NCBI GenBank assembly: GCA_041821265.1
Contig: JBGUEQ010000007.1
Coordinates: 55,859 to 119,858, forward strand
Source: Lachnotalea sp041821265
GTDB taxonomy: Bacteria > Bacillota > Clostridia > Lachnospirales > Lachnospiraceae
Length of the DNA: 64,000 bases
Direction: 5' to 3'
The translations under genes and the position numbers were made by a program. Within the stretch, counting starts at the first letter, position 1. The number at the start of each line of letters is the position of its first letter. Positions 44,258-54,095 of the stretch are shown in pieces. The notes beneath the pieces were generated by a model. It searched no databases, was not told where the DNA came from, and was given only the letters and a program-made list of their open reading frames with translations.

Positions 44258-44485
44258 ATGACATTAGATTTAGGTCAGGTCAATCAGACCTATGAAATTG
44301 AAGAATTAAATCTTCCGTTGCATGTTGAAAAACGATTAGAAGCGTTGGGTATGACAGTCGGTACCACTGTGGATGTATTAAATAATAAGAATCAGGGAAC
44401 ATTGATAATAAAAATACGAGGCGCACGCTTTGCGATTGGAAAAGGGATTTCGAAAAAGATAAGTGTAAAGGATATGAAAGAATGA
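44258..44485 (+). CDS. feoA: FeoA iron-transport accessory protein, 75 aa
   Basis: A small SH3-like cytoplasmic partner of FeoB: LPLHVEKRLEALGMTVGTTV and the C-terminal IKIRGARFAIGKGISKKI match FeoA (read in segments). AACGGAGGC precedes the ATG. It overlaps feoB by four bases (ATGA), so translation is coupled. Confidence 0.92.
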   Translation: MTLDLGQVNQTYEIEELNLPLHVEKRLEALGMTVGTTVDVLNNKNQGTLIIKIRGARFAIGKGISKKISVKDMKE

Positions 44486-46515
44486 AAAGAGATTTAACGG
44501 TAGGGTTTATTGGAAACCCGAATTGTGGAAAAACGACACTCTTTAATGCTTTTACCGGTTCAAACTTAAAGGTTGCAAATTGGCCTGGAGTTACAGTAGA
44601 AAAGGTAGAAGGCGCCATGAAGTATCATGAAAGTGAATATAAGCTGGTTGATTTACCAGGTACATATAGTTTGACTTCTTATACAATGGAAGAACAAGTA
44701 TCAAGAACGTATATACTTAGTGATGAAGTCGACGTTATTGTTGATGTAGTAGATGCTTCTTCACTAGAACGTAATCTATATTTAACCTTGCAGTTATTGG
44801 AAATAGGGAAGCCCGTCGTACTAGCCTTGAACATGATGGATATCGTGGAAAAAAGAGGAATGGAAATTGATCTTCATCGACTCCCGGAAATGCTTGGTAT
44901 TCCTGTTATACCGGTGTCAGCGCGAAGAAGAACTGGATTAGAAGTATTAATCCATGCTGTAGCACATCATAAAGCAGCAAAGATTCCCGATCCATTAATC
45001 CATCACCATGAAATTAATTCTCTGAATCAACATGTACAATATGCGATGGTATATAATGATAAAATCGAAGAAAAAATAGAGTGTATCCAATCGGAATTAA
45101 AAACGCATTATCCTGAAATTCAAAATTATCGTTGGCATGCCATAAAACTTTTGGAAATGGATAAAGAGATTACCGAGAAATTCCAGATAACACGCCCTGA
45201 TATTATCGATCAAAGCTATGAAACTGAGATAATCAATCAAAAATATGACTTTATTGATGAAATCATCCAAGAAGTTCTTGTAAACAAAATAAAAAAAGAA
45301 GCTTCTACGGATCATGTCGATAAAATATTGACAAATAAATGGTTAGGTGTTCCTATTTTTCTTTGTATCATGGGATTTGTATTTTTTTTAACTTTTGTAA
45401 TTGGAGATTGGCTGAGGGGCTATATGGAAATGCTGATTGGCTGGAGCTCGACTATTATAACAAATGGATTTTCATTCATTCATGCTGGTGATATGATGAC
45501 TTCCCTTGTTGTAGATGGCATACTTGCTGGTGTGGGTGGTATTCTCACATTTTTACCTAATATATTCATACTGTTTTTGGCACTAGCCTTTTTAGAGGAC
45601 AGTGGTTATATGGCAAGAGTAGCCTATGTAATGGATGGTATCATGGGGAAATTCAGTTTATCAGGTAGAGCGTTTATTCCAATGATTTTAGGATTCGGAT
45701 GTTCGGTTCCTGCCATTATGGCATCTAGAGCCCTTGAAAATAAGAGAGACAGATATAAAATCATGCTCATCACACCATTTATGTCTTGTAGCGCCAAATT
45801 GCCTATTTATATTTTACTTTCAGGCATGTTTTTTAAGCGATATGCCATGATTGCCGCATATTCGATGTATTTGATTGGATTACTTGTGGCTATTATAGTA
45901 GCGTATGCAATTGCTATTATTGATAAGAAAAAAAAGGAAGAAATTTTACTTCTGATTGAATTACCTGAATATAAAGCTCCTAGTGCTAGGACAATTTGGA
46001 TTTATGTTTGGGAAAAAGTTAAAGATTATTTAAGTAAAGCAGGTACTACCATTTTTGTAGCTTCCATTATTATGTGGTTTCTTCTTAATTTTGGAACAAA
46101 AGGTTATTCCACTGATATGGCAAGCAGTTTTGGATCGATTATGGGTAAATTAATAACTCCAATATTTATCCCAATAGGGTTAGGATATTGGCAAGTTGCG
46201 CTAGCGTTAATCGCAGGTATTTCAGCAAAAGAAGTAGTGGTTTCAAGTTTGGCGGTTTTATTTGGAGTAGCAAATATCACTTCAACAACAGGTATGAATA
46301 CTTTGGTTGGACAACTAGGTTCATTAGGATTTGGCGCCTTAAATGCTTATTGTATGATGATATTTTGCCTTTTGTATATTCCATGTGTTGCTACACTAGC
46401 TACCATAAAAAGAGAGACAGGAAGTTGGAAGTGGACAAGCCTTACAGCATTATTTCAATTGACAGTTGCATGGGTAATTACCTTTGGAGTATATCAAATA
46501 GGTAGCTTGTTTTAA
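44482..46515 (+). CDS. feoB: FeoB ferrous iron transporter, 677 aa
   Basis: Imports Fe(II). An N-terminal G domain has G1 GNPNCGKTT, a Thr in the NWPGVTVEKVEG switch, G3 DLPGTY and G4 NMMD; a helical insert precedes the membrane domain, where GFGCSVPAIMASR and the later GISAKEVVVSSLAVLF are conserved gates. Full length. FeoA overlaps upstream; no FeoC is visible. Fits an anaerobic iron economy. Confidence 0.95.
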   Translation: MKRDLTVGFIGNPNCGKTTLFNAFTGSNLKVANWPGVTVEKVEGAMKYHESEYKLVDLPGTYSLTSYTMEEQVSRTYILSDEVDVIVDVVDASSLERNLYLTLQLLEIGKPVVLALNMMDIVEKRGMEIDLHRLPEMLGIPVIPVSARRRTGLEVLIHAVAHHKAAKIPDPLIHHHEINSLNQHVQYAMVYNDKIEEKIECIQSELKTHYPEIQNYRWHAIKLLEMDKEITEKFQITRPDIIDQSYETEIINQKYDFIDEIIQEVLVNKIKKEASTDHVDKILTNKWLGVPIFLCIMGFVFFLTFVIGDWLRGYMEMLIGWSSTIITNGFSFIHAGDMMTSLVVDGILAGVGGILTFLPNIFILFLALAFLEDSGYMARVAYVMDGIMGKFSLSGRAFIPMILGFGCSVPAIMASRALENKRDRYKIMLITPFMSCSAKLPIYILLSGMFFKRYAMIAAYSMYLIGLLVAIIVAYAIAIIDKKKKEEILLLIELPEYKAPSARTIWIYVWEKVKDYLSKAGTTIFVASIIMWFLLNFGTKGYSTDMASSFGSIMGKLITPIFIPIGLGYWQVALALIAGISAKEVVVSSLAVLFGVANITSTTGMNTLVGQLGSLGFGALNAYCMMIFCLLYIPCVATLATIKRETGSWKWTSLTALFQLTVAWVITFGVYQIGSLF

Positions 46516-46687
46516 ATGAAGGCGTGAATTAAAATCTTTAAAAAACTATAAATATTACACAAATATAGGCCAAATGTATTATATTTTTTGGTATATTAAC
46601 CGATAAATAGAGTGAACAACTTAATATCTGTCAATCGAAATTATATTGTAAAAGGATTTACAATACAAGCACAAGGAGGTCGCTAGT

Positions 46688-47239
46688 ATGAATGATAGAG
46701 ACAAAAATAATGTGAAACATATGGAGCAAATTTCTAATATTCATGAAACAAATCACATAGAGTCTGATGCTAGAGAAAAAATGATATACGAGCGTTATCA
46801 TTCTGGTAAAACAATAATAATGGATGATTTGAAATATATTTTATTGAAGAATCCAGAAGCATTTGAAAAGCTTGCGAAAAGCATTGCTTTTTCAAATAGT
46901 GGTAAAAATTTTAGTTTTAAACCTAATATACTAGGAGATAGAACTTCTACGAATAAAAGTTTAGATAGTATTGAGGAAGATGTAAGGAAAAGAGATTACC
47001 CGGAAGGTGAAATTATTTCAATTAATCCAAATACTAATATAACAGATATTATGACTTCAGTAAGGTCCATCTTAGAAAATATGAGTGAGAAAGAACTCAA
47101 AGATATATCAAAAAATATCTATGAGCCATTAGAGTTATTAAAGCGAATTGCTGTATTGAAAGATCTAGAAGATGTACCAGCAGATAAAAAGGTTCAATAT
47201 ACTTATGCGCAAAACAATGAGATTGATATTTCAATGTAA
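46688..47239 (+). CDS. Hypothetical soluble protein, 183 aa
   Basis: Hydrophilic and highly charged with no membrane segment, signal or cysteine; helical segments near 20-70 and 110-165. I do not recognise a family. ACAAGGAGGTCG is a very good ribosome binding site, and a strong terminator follows, so it is a real gene, 172 bases after feoB. Confidence 0.7.
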   Translation: MNDRDKNNVKHMEQISNIHETNHIESDAREKMIYERYHSGKTIIMDDLKYILLKNPEAFEKLAKSIAFSNSGKNFSFKPNILGDRTSTNKSLDSIEEDVRKRDYPEGEIISINPNTNITDIMTSVRSILENMSEKELKDISKNIYEPLELLKRIAVLKDLEDVPADKKVQYTYAQNNEIDISM

Positions 47240-47250
47240 TAGAACAAGGT

Positions 47251-47308
47251 ATTACGTAAAAAGCCACTGGGAGATTGAGTGAAATTCCCCAGTGGCTTTT
47301 TACGTAAT
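47251..47308. terminator. Strong bidirectional terminator, 21-bp perfect stem
   Basis: Bases 47251-47271 pair perfectly with 47288-47308; the arm contains AAAAAGCCACTGGG and its complement, giving T tracts on either strand. It separates convergent genes. Confidence 0.92.
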
Positions 47309-47310
47309 AT

Positions 47311-49050
47311 TTAAAGTAATTTAATGATATCTTCTAACTTTTCAGCCAAAATCTTTGCTTGCTCAAAATCGGTATCTTTTAAAGCCAATTCTATTTTTGT
47401 TTCTACTTCTTTTTTCTTTTGCTCAATGGCTAAATAGTCCCGATCAAAATGCTTTGCATAAATAATCTTTCTGAATTTACGCATACTCATTTTTCGAATT
47501 GTCTTATTATCAATCATTAAAACGTAATCCATACAATTAACAATCGAATAAAAATCATGCGAAATCATAAGAATTGCGCCATTATAGTTTGCAATAGCAT
47601 TTTCTAATGCTATTTGTGAATAGGTATCTAAATGGCTGGTTGGTTCATCTAGAAGTAGCATGTTAGCATTGCTAGCTGAAACTTTAGCCAGTTGCAATAT
47701 ATTTTTTTCTCCACCAGATAATGATTCTATCTTTTGATTCGAGATTTCTTCTGCAAAACCGTATTTTGCAATATAGGATATAATTTCTTGATTTGTTTTG
47801 AATCCAATATCAAAAAATTCATCAAGTATCGTATTAGACTCATTAAGCATCTCACCTTGAAGTTGGGATAAAAAGGCCACTTCAATATTTTCATCTATCT
47901 CAATAGCTTCATTGTTATTTTTGAAGATTTCGCGAAGTAACGTTGTTTTTCCCGTACCATTTGAGCCAATCAGTGCCACTTTATCCGTAGATTTAATCTC
48001 GAAATTAACATTTTCCAAAAGGATATCTTGAAAAGCAACGCTGTAATCGGTAACCTTTAACGCTATCGTTTCTTCAATTTCATTTTTGGTAACTAAATTG
48101 ATTTGTGGTTGTTTAATATCTACAAAAGGTTCTTTTATCCTACGAGCTTCTAAGCGTTCTAGAATTTTAACTCTGGCATTTAGAGATTTTCCTCTGGCAG
48201 CTTCCGCATGAGAACTAGCAATCGTCCTAAGATTATCGATTAAATTCATATTTCTTTCAATTTCTTCTGTATCAGCAATTGCCAGTTCTTGTAACTCGAT
48301 TTTACGTTGAAGTAAAGAGAAGTTATAATCAATATAGCTTCCGTCAAATTCTTGAAGTTCAGTGTTTTCAAGATGTATGATTTTATTAAAACAATGATTT
48401 AATAAATAACGGTTATGCGTAATAATTAGGAGAATACCTTTGTGAGAGTTGATTAAATTTTTAAGAGAATTCAAGTTCTCAAAGTCTAAAAATACGTCAG
48501 GTTCATCCATAATCATCAAATCTGGACTCGTTAACATTTCTTTAATTACTTGAATTAGTTTAAATTCCCCACCACTTAGTTTTGATACAGGTTGTCTTTC
48601 TAATTTACTAAGGTTTGCTAAATTCAATTTCTTGTTAATATTACTTTCAAAATCTTCTCCATTAATTGCATGAAATGCATCCAATACCTGTTGGTATTTT
48701 TCAAGCAGAGAATCAATTTCAAGAGATGTTTCCATTTCTGTACAAATTGATGTTATTTCATTTTGAAGCCTAATAAATTCTTCACCTATAAATTCAAAAA
48801 CAGTGATTTCTTTTGTTTTGTCTAGTTGCGAAAATTGACTTACATATCCAATTCTGCAATCTAGATCTATCTCTAGTTTTCCATCAAACATATATTTTTC
48901 AGGATCCATAATAATGTTTGCTAGTGTACTTTTTCCACTGCCACTTGTTCCAATAAAGGCACAATGTTGACCATCTTCCAATGTAAATGATATATTATTA
49001 TATAAATCCTTATCTGGAAATGAGTAAGATAAGTTTTCGATTTTTATCAT
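47311..49050 (-). CDS. ABC-F family ATPase, 579 aa
   Basis: Two ATP-binding cassettes and no membrane segments: Walker A GTSGSGKST and GSNGTGKTT, signatures LSGGEFKL and LSGGEKNI, Walker B LMIMDEPD and MLLLDEPTSHLD. The linker between them (about 260-310) is the ABC-F interdomain helix pair. ABC-F proteins act on the ribosome, in translation or in resistance to ribosome-targeting antibiotics; which one applies is not clear. AAAGGTAAT lies before the ATG. Resistance-type members are often leader-attenuated, but no clear leader peptide was found. Confidence 0.9.
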   Translation of the reverse strand: MIKIENLSYSFPDKDLYNNISFTLEDGQHCAFIGTSGSGKSTLANIIMDPEKYMFDGKLEIDLDCRIGYVSQFSQLDKTKEITVFEFIGEEFIRLQNEITSICTEMETSLEIDSLLEKYQQVLDAFHAINGEDFESNINKKLNLANLSKLERQPVSKLSGGEFKLIQVIKEMLTSPDLMIMDEPDVFLDFENLNSLKNLINSHKGILLIITHNRYLLNHCFNKIIHLENTELQEFDGSYIDYNFSLLQRKIELQELAIADTEEIERNMNLIDNLRTIASSHAEAARGKSLNARVKILERLEARRIKEPFVDIKQPQINLVTKNEIEETIALKVTDYSVAFQDILLENVNFEIKSTDKVALIGSNGTGKTTLLREIFKNNNEAIEIDENIEVAFLSQLQGEMLNESNTILDEFFDIGFKTNQEIISYIAKYGFAEEISNQKIESLSGGEKNILQLAKVSASNANMLLLDEPTSHLDTYSQIALENAIANYNGAILMISHDFYSIVNCMDYVLMIDNKTIRKMSMRKFRKIIYAKHFDRDYLAIEQKKKEVETKIELALKDTDFEQAKILAEKLEDIIKLL

Positions 49051-49076
49051 AGTATTACCTTTCTTTGTTATACACT

Positions 49077-49135
49077 TTCGCGTCTACGCGGATTGCGTAG
49101 CAGCATACGTTAAACTTGCCGTTGGTAGCATAACA
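49077..49135 (-). repeat. Dispersed repeat family R2, copy D (inverted)
   Basis: The minus strand reads TGCTGCTACGCAATCCGCG and then GCGAAAGTGT, aligning with GTTGCTACGCAACCCGCG and GCAAGAGTGT in copy A at 5096-5128. Confidence 0.5.
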
Positions 49136-49194
49136 CTTTTGGGGACTAATTTCAATCTTTCATAGCAAAGTTAACGCATTATAGGGCGTAATAG

Positions 49195-49327
49195 GTTACT
49201 GTTCACTCCGTTCACAGTAACTTATGATTTCTGCATGCAAATTCGCTACGCGAAGCAGAAATCATTTGTCGAATCATTTTCTTACGTAGCTTAACAGCTA
49301 GTGTTAAGCTACTGTGTGAACAGTAAC
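49195..49327. mobile_element. MITE-like element R1, copy 2 (133 bp)
   Basis: Same ends, length and internal palindromes as copy 1 (43957). It is flanked by its own 8-bp direct repeat, CGTAATAG, at 49187-49194 and 49328-49335, which shows an independent insertion. Confidence 0.92.
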
Positions 49328-49451
49328 CGTAATAGCGACAAATATTCATTTTTTTAGGACAGAGTTATGCAATTTAAGTATTGTTAATTTAGCAAGGTTT
49401 GAGTTACAATATGTCTATATCTGAAAATGCTAGATAAATGAGGTGACTATT

Positions 49452-49916
49452 ATGGAAAAAAATACAATTAGATTTGTACAAGAAGAAGATGCAGAAGAAA
49501 TATTGGAAATATACAAACCCTATATTAAGAATACAGTAATATCATTTGAATATGAAATACCATCTCTGGAAGAGTTTAGAACTCGCATCAAGAAAATATC
49601 AGCCGATTATCCTTACATTGTATATTTAGAAGATGATAAAATCATTGGATACGCATATGCAAATAGGCAAAAAGAAAGAGCAGCATATCAGTGGAATGCG
49701 GAATTGTCAATTTATATTGAACAATCACATTTTCGCCGTGGTCTAGGGAAAATACTCTATAGTGCGCTTATGGATATTTCTGTTTTACAAAATATTTGCA
49801 ACGTTTATGGAGTTACTACAGCTAATAACCAAAACAGTGAAAAATTGCATGAATATCTAGGATTTAACAAACTAGGGGTATATCATCATACTGGATATAA
49901 ATTTGTATATTATTGA
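49452..49916 (+). CDS. GNAT (phosphinothricin-type) N-acetyltransferase, 154 aa
   Basis: The pattern EILEIYKPYIKNTVISFEYE, YPYIVYLEDDKIIGYAYA and the acetyl-CoA motif HFRRGLGKILYSAL fits the phosphinothricin acetyltransferase-like GNAT group; N-terminal Asn/Thr and a C-terminal HHTGYKF are typical. The substrate is unknown. The ATG at 49452 follows GAGGTG; an in-frame GTG at 49443 lies inside that site. Confidence 0.87.
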   Translation: MEKNTIRFVQEEDAEEILEIYKPYIKNTVISFEYEIPSLEEFRTRIKKISADYPYIVYLEDDKIIGYAYANRQKERAAYQWNAELSIYIEQSHFRRGLGKILYSALMDISVLQNICNVYGVTTANNQNSEKLHEYLGFNKLGVYHHTGYKFVYY

Positions 49917-50006
49917 GTGCAAATGATACTTTTTAACATGTGTCTTTGTAGCAATCATTTAAATACATACATGTAACTGAAAATTTGATACACGAAGGAG
50001 ACTAAG

Positions 50007-50732
50007 ATGGAAAAAATTGCAATCATATCTGATATACATGGGAATTTGCCCGCGTTAGAAGCTGTTTTGATGGATATAGAAAATAGAGAAATTAAGTCAA
50101 TCTACTGTCTTGGAGATATTGCTGGAAAGGGACCTAGTTCTGCGGAAGTAGTGGATATCATTAGAGAAACCTGTGAAGTTGTAATTCAAGGAAATTGGGA
50201 TTATTTTATGTCGGATACGCATGATAATGCTGCTATGAAATGGCATCGAAATAAACTAGGGCCGCAACGAATCGCGTATTTGAGTGAATTACCAATGTAT
50301 AAAGAATTCTATTTAAGCGGAAAGCTAATGCGACTATGCCATGCCGCACCTAATGATTTGTTTCTTCGAACCTATCAAACAACACAAAAAGAAGAAAGAC
50401 TAAAATTGATAGAACCAACACTAACGCTAAATAAGGAATCAGATATCGTTGGATATGGTGATATCCATAGCGCCTATATCGATAATTTTGATGGGAAGAC
50501 TATATTTAATGTGGGAAGTGTTGGTAATCCGCTAGATATCACGCAAGCGTCCTATGCAATAGTAGAAGGGAATATACATGATAGGAATCAGTCCTCCTTT
50601 GCAATCACCCTCGTTCGGGTACCCTATGATATTAATCAATCCATAAAAGATGCTGAAATAGCGAATATGCCAGATGATATTGAATATATTAAAGAATTAC
50701 AAACAGCTATTTATAGGGGGGTTAACTCATAA
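50007..50732 (+). CDS. Calcineurin-like metallophosphoesterase, 241 aa
   Basis: Metal-binding motifs are ISDIHGNLPAL (Asp, His), GDIAGKGP (Asp), QGNWDYF (Asn) and GDIHSAYI (His). A soluble YfcE/diadenosine-tetraphosphatase-like enzyme; the substrate is unknown. AAGGAGACT precedes the ATG. Confidence 0.88.
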   Translation: MEKIAIISDIHGNLPALEAVLMDIENREIKSIYCLGDIAGKGPSSAEVVDIIRETCEVVIQGNWDYFMSDTHDNAAMKWHRNKLGPQRIAYLSELPMYKEFYLSGKLMRLCHAAPNDLFLRTYQTTQKEERLKLIEPTLTLNKESDIVGYGDIHSAYIDNFDGKTIFNVGSVGNPLDITQASYAIVEGNIHDRNQSSFAITLVRVPYDINQSIKDAEIANMPDDIEYIKELQTAIYRGVNS

Positions 50733-50842
50733 CGAAAATCAAACTAAAATCAATCTAAATAAAAGAAAATTGTCTCGTTGTAATTTGTTCGAATGATATG
50801 CTATAATACATTACCCATATTAAATTTATAAGGAGGGATTTT

Positions 50843-52276
50843 TTGGAAAATGCAATTAATTTTCAATCGATTTTAATTATTTCCGTGTTAGCATTTTTTA
50901 CGCCACTCGCAATTAATTCTTTTAAAAAAGTAAAAATACCTTATGTAGTTGGCGAGATATTGGTAGGACTTATCTTTGGTAAAAGTTTTCTAAATCTAAT
51001 ATATTCGGATATATGGATCGTATTTTTGTCCAATCTGGGTGTTGCATATTTGATGTTCTTAAGTGGATTAGAGATTGATTTTAGTCAATTTCAGTTTAAA
51101 AAAGGACAAAAAAGTGATAAATTACATAAATTATTGATTTGTCTCATTATGCTGATTATTTCAATTGGGGTATCTTTAGTCGTATCTGTGTTTCTTGTGA
51201 AAATTGGACTTATTAATAATTTAGTATTTTCGGCTATTCTTTTATCCGCAACAGCACCAGGTATTGTTGTACCATTTCTAAAACAAAGAGACTTGATTCA
51301 TACAGATTATGGGCAATTTTTGTTGATATTTACCCTAATGTGTGAATTTATATGTTTGATTGCCATTACGGTAGTATCTTCGATTCTGGACAAAGGCTTA
51401 AGTTATCGTAGCTTTTTCTTCTTACTAGTTATTATGGTTTCTTATTTGATTTACCGAATTTTAAAACAATATATAAGAAAGTTTCGCTTTTCTATTGAAA
51501 ATTATAAAAATCTGCATATCGAAGTGAGAGCAGCATTTGCACTAATTATTGTGTTGGTTTCTCTTTCACAATCAGTGGGTGCTGAAATTGTAATGGGATC
51601 GTTTCTGGCGGGTGTTATATTTTCATTGATTTCAGGTTATGGAAGAGAAAATCTAAAAGAAAAATTAGATATCATAGGATATGGATTTTTAATACCAATC
51701 TTTTTTATTCATCTAGGTGCGGATATGGATATCAAATCTATATTTGGGGATGTTAAACTTCTTGCACTTATTCCGTTAGTTTTAGTAGCTTTTTATATTG
51801 TTAAATTATTTACTACCTTACCACTTTATTTTTTATTTGGAAGAAATAAAACAGTTTCAGCAGGTGTATTGCTTTCTAGTCAGTTAAGTATCATGATTGT
51901 TGGTGTTCAGATTGCTCACAATCTTGGTATTATCAATACCTCATTTTATACACTATTTATTTTAACTGCTATTATTTCCTGTTTTGTATTTCCAATGATA
52001 TTTGATCGGATTTTTAATTTTGAGGGAATTAAAAGATTCAAAGATTCCGCACTCTACAAGATTTGTATCCGCGAAAGTGTGTTAACCAATGAAGATCTCT
52101 TTGGAAAGGCGTTAAAAGATATTGAATTCCCCAAAAGTTGTAGAATAGTAATGATTATTCGAGGTGAAGATGAGATTTTGCCAAATGGAGAAAGCACGTT
52201 ACAACAAGGAGATAACTTATTATTAGCAGGTATTAAAGAAAAAGAAGAACAAATGGTTCGTCTTGTAACGAAGTAA
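50843..52276 (+). CDS. CPA2 cation:proton antiporter with TrkA-C domain, 477 aa
   Basis: Twelve or so membrane helices with the Kef-type pattern (VPYVVGEILVGLIFG-like start, LSATAPGIVVPFL, GSFLAGVIFSL), then a C-terminal cytoplasmic RCK_C/TrkA-C domain from about residue 405 that should bind a small regulatory ligand. It probably exchanges Na+ or K+ for H+. The start is TTG after AGGAGGG. Confidence 0.88.
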   Translation: MENAINFQSILIISVLAFFTPLAINSFKKVKIPYVVGEILVGLIFGKSFLNLIYSDIWIVFLSNLGVAYLMFLSGLEIDFSQFQFKKGQKSDKLHKLLICLIMLIISIGVSLVVSVFLVKIGLINNLVFSAILLSATAPGIVVPFLKQRDLIHTDYGQFLLIFTLMCEFICLIAITVVSSILDKGLSYRSFFFLLVIMVSYLIYRILKQYIRKFRFSIENYKNLHIEVRAAFALIIVLVSLSQSVGAEIVMGSFLAGVIFSLISGYGRENLKEKLDIIGYGFLIPIFFIHLGADMDIKSIFGDVKLLALIPLVLVAFYIVKLFTTLPLYFLFGRNKTVSAGVLLSSQLSIMIVGVQIAHNLGIINTSFYTLFILTAIISCFVFPMIFDRIFNFEGIKRFKDSALYKICIRESVLTNEDLFGKALKDIEFPKSCRIVMIIRGEDEILPNGESTLQQGDNLLLAGIKEKEEQMVRLVTK

Positions 52277-52369
52277 CCAAAATGAGAGATTAGTATATTA
52301 TTAATGATTAAAATTTACATGGGAAGTATGTTGCTACAAAGTTGTAAGGCTAAGTAGCAACACATTTCT

Positions 52370-53800
52370 CTAATTTTTATACTTTTTCTCCTGTACTTTT
52401 GGAGTTGGATAACGAAATAATATTTTAGATAAAGCAGACCATTTAAAGGGAATTAATGGCCATAAATAACTTTTATCACCAAATGATTTTGTCATACTCA
52501 TGGATAATATAATTAGTATTACTCCAATGACAAAACCAGGTATTCCAAAAAATCCGGTTAATATGACCAGCGAAAGTCGGTATATACGTATTGCATCGCT
52601 AAATTCCTGAGAAGATATGCTTACATTTGCTAAAAGCGTAGCAGCACCATAAAATAATGATTCTAAATTAAGCCACTTTAAGTCGACTGCCATATTACCG
52701 ATAAGCAAACCACCTATTAGCCCAAGCGAGTGAGAATAGCCGCTTGCAGCCGTAGCGGATGAATATTTAAATATATCAAGCCCGACTTCTATGACGATAA
52801 CATAAGTAAATAATTTCCATGGGGTAACTTCTCCAGTGGTGATTACACGTAGCCAGCTTGGTAAGTTATGCACATAACCGCCAAGTAGCAAGAATATTGG
52901 CATAACGAAAAGACTTGCCAGAATACAGGCAAAACGTAAAAAACGCAAATAATTTCCTATCAAAGGGTTTTGATAATAGTCATCAGGATGCTGTGTAAAT
53001 TGAAAAAGAGTGCATGGAAAAACAAGTGCAGTTGGGCTATTGTCAACGATAATTACAATATATCCTTCAAGTAGAAAACTACATGCAACATCAGGTCGTT
53101 CGGTATAACGTGTTTGTGGGAGCGGAGTATACCACTTTTTCTTAATTAATAATTCTTCTAGACTTTTGGCACCCATAGTTAATGCTGAGACGTCTAATGA
53201 GTCGATTTTATCCTTTAATTTAGTTAATAATTCATGGTCAACCATTCCATCCACATATGCAAGCACTACATCAGTCTGACTATCAGAACCAACACTTTTT
53301 AATTCAAAGGTAAGGTCAGGGTTACGAATTCTACGTCGAATAAGTGCAGTATTAGAAACTAAGGTTTCAATAAATCCATCTTTTGCACCTCTCATAACTT
53401 TTTCGGCATCTGGTTCCTGAATGCCACGCATTGGATAAGAACGTGCATCTATGATAATTGCAGTATCAAATCCATCCACTATAAGAAAAGAGGAACCACT
53501 TAACAAATTCTTTGATAATTCGTCGAAATCACTACTTGTCTTTGCTTGAATGTATCCAATATAAGATGCCACAAATACATTGATATCTTCCAAAATAGTA
53601 TCAGTATCAAACGTTTGAAATTGTAGCTCACTTATTAAATGTAAAAGTATATCATTATTACAAAATCCATTAATTCCAATCCAAAAAGCTTTCGTATTTC
53701 CAATCAATAATTTTTTTGTAATGATATCAAAACTTTTATTAATCGGAAAAATCTGTTTTAATTTTTCTGTATTCTCAACAATATCTCTAGATAATATCAT
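52370..53800 (-). CDS. Spore germination protein, GerA/SpoVAF family, 476 aa
   Basis: An N-terminal soluble domain (about 1-245) contains the family motif RGIQEPDAEKVMRG and NTALIRRRIRNPDL; about five membrane helices follow from residue 285. The YTPLPQTRYTERPDVACSFLLEG segment resembles SpoVAF more than GerAA. No B or C germinant-receptor genes or spoVA genes are adjacent, so this is an orphan. It is expected in the spore inner membrane. Confidence 0.85.
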   Translation of the reverse strand: MILSRDIVENTEKLKQIFPINKSFDIITKKLLIGNTKAFWIGINGFCNNDILLHLISELQFQTFDTDTILEDINVFVASYIGYIQAKTSSDFDELSKNLLSGSSFLIVDGFDTAIIIDARSYPMRGIQEPDAEKVMRGAKDGFIETLVSNTALIRRRIRNPDLTFELKSVGSDSQTDVVLAYVDGMVDHELLTKLKDKIDSLDVSALTMGAKSLEELLIKKKWYTPLPQTRYTERPDVACSFLLEGYIVIIVDNSPTALVFPCTLFQFTQHPDDYYQNPLIGNYLRFLRFACILASLFVMPIFLLLGGYVHNLPSWLRVITTGEVTPWKLFTYVIVIEVGLDIFKYSSATAASGYSHSLGLIGGLLIGNMAVDLKWLNLESLFYGAATLLANVSISSQEFSDAIRIYRLSLVILTGFFGIPGFVIGVILIILSMSMTKSFGDKSYLWPLIPFKWSALSKILFRYPTPKVQEKKYKN

Positions 53801-53817
53801 ATTAATTTTCCTATAAC

Positions 53818-53914
53818 TAGTCCGTACCTTCCTAGTTACATTTTCCTTTGCATTGAATTTTAAATCATATAGATAAAATATAGTAACTATTTTGTACCTT
53901 CCTAGTTACAAGAT
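53818..53914. repeat. R3-family fragments (two half copies)
   Basis: GTACCTTCCTAGTTAC occurs twice (about 53823 and 53895), the second preceded by GTAACTATTTT, the R3 left-end pattern. Confidence 0.5.
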
Positions 53915-54013
53915 ATACTCCTAAACTTATTATTCCTTTAATTATAAAAAAAATTCATTAAATTTATTAATGATTATTTTGTAAATATTTTTGAGATAAT
54001 TTTGCAAAATCTA

Positions 54014-54044
54014 TTGACTCTAACATCATGTCATAGAGTAAAAT
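54014..54044 (+). promoter_or_regulatory. MerR-type promoter with 19-bp spacer and operator
   Basis: TTGACT (54014-54019), a 19-base spacer and TAAAAT (54039-54044). The spacer carries a palindrome ACTCTA...TAGAGT (54017-54022 and 54034-54039), as in promoters that MerR proteins untwist to activate. Confidence 0.78.
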
Positions 54045-54095
54045 GATAACAGTGTTTGAACTATAACGAATTAAAATAAATTGGGAGGTCTTGCA

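Larger units (their letters stand above)
49051..49451. other. Intergenic region with two repeats
   Basis: Holds R2 copy D (49077-49135) and MITE copy 2 (49195-49327). The rest contains no gene. Confidence 0.5.
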
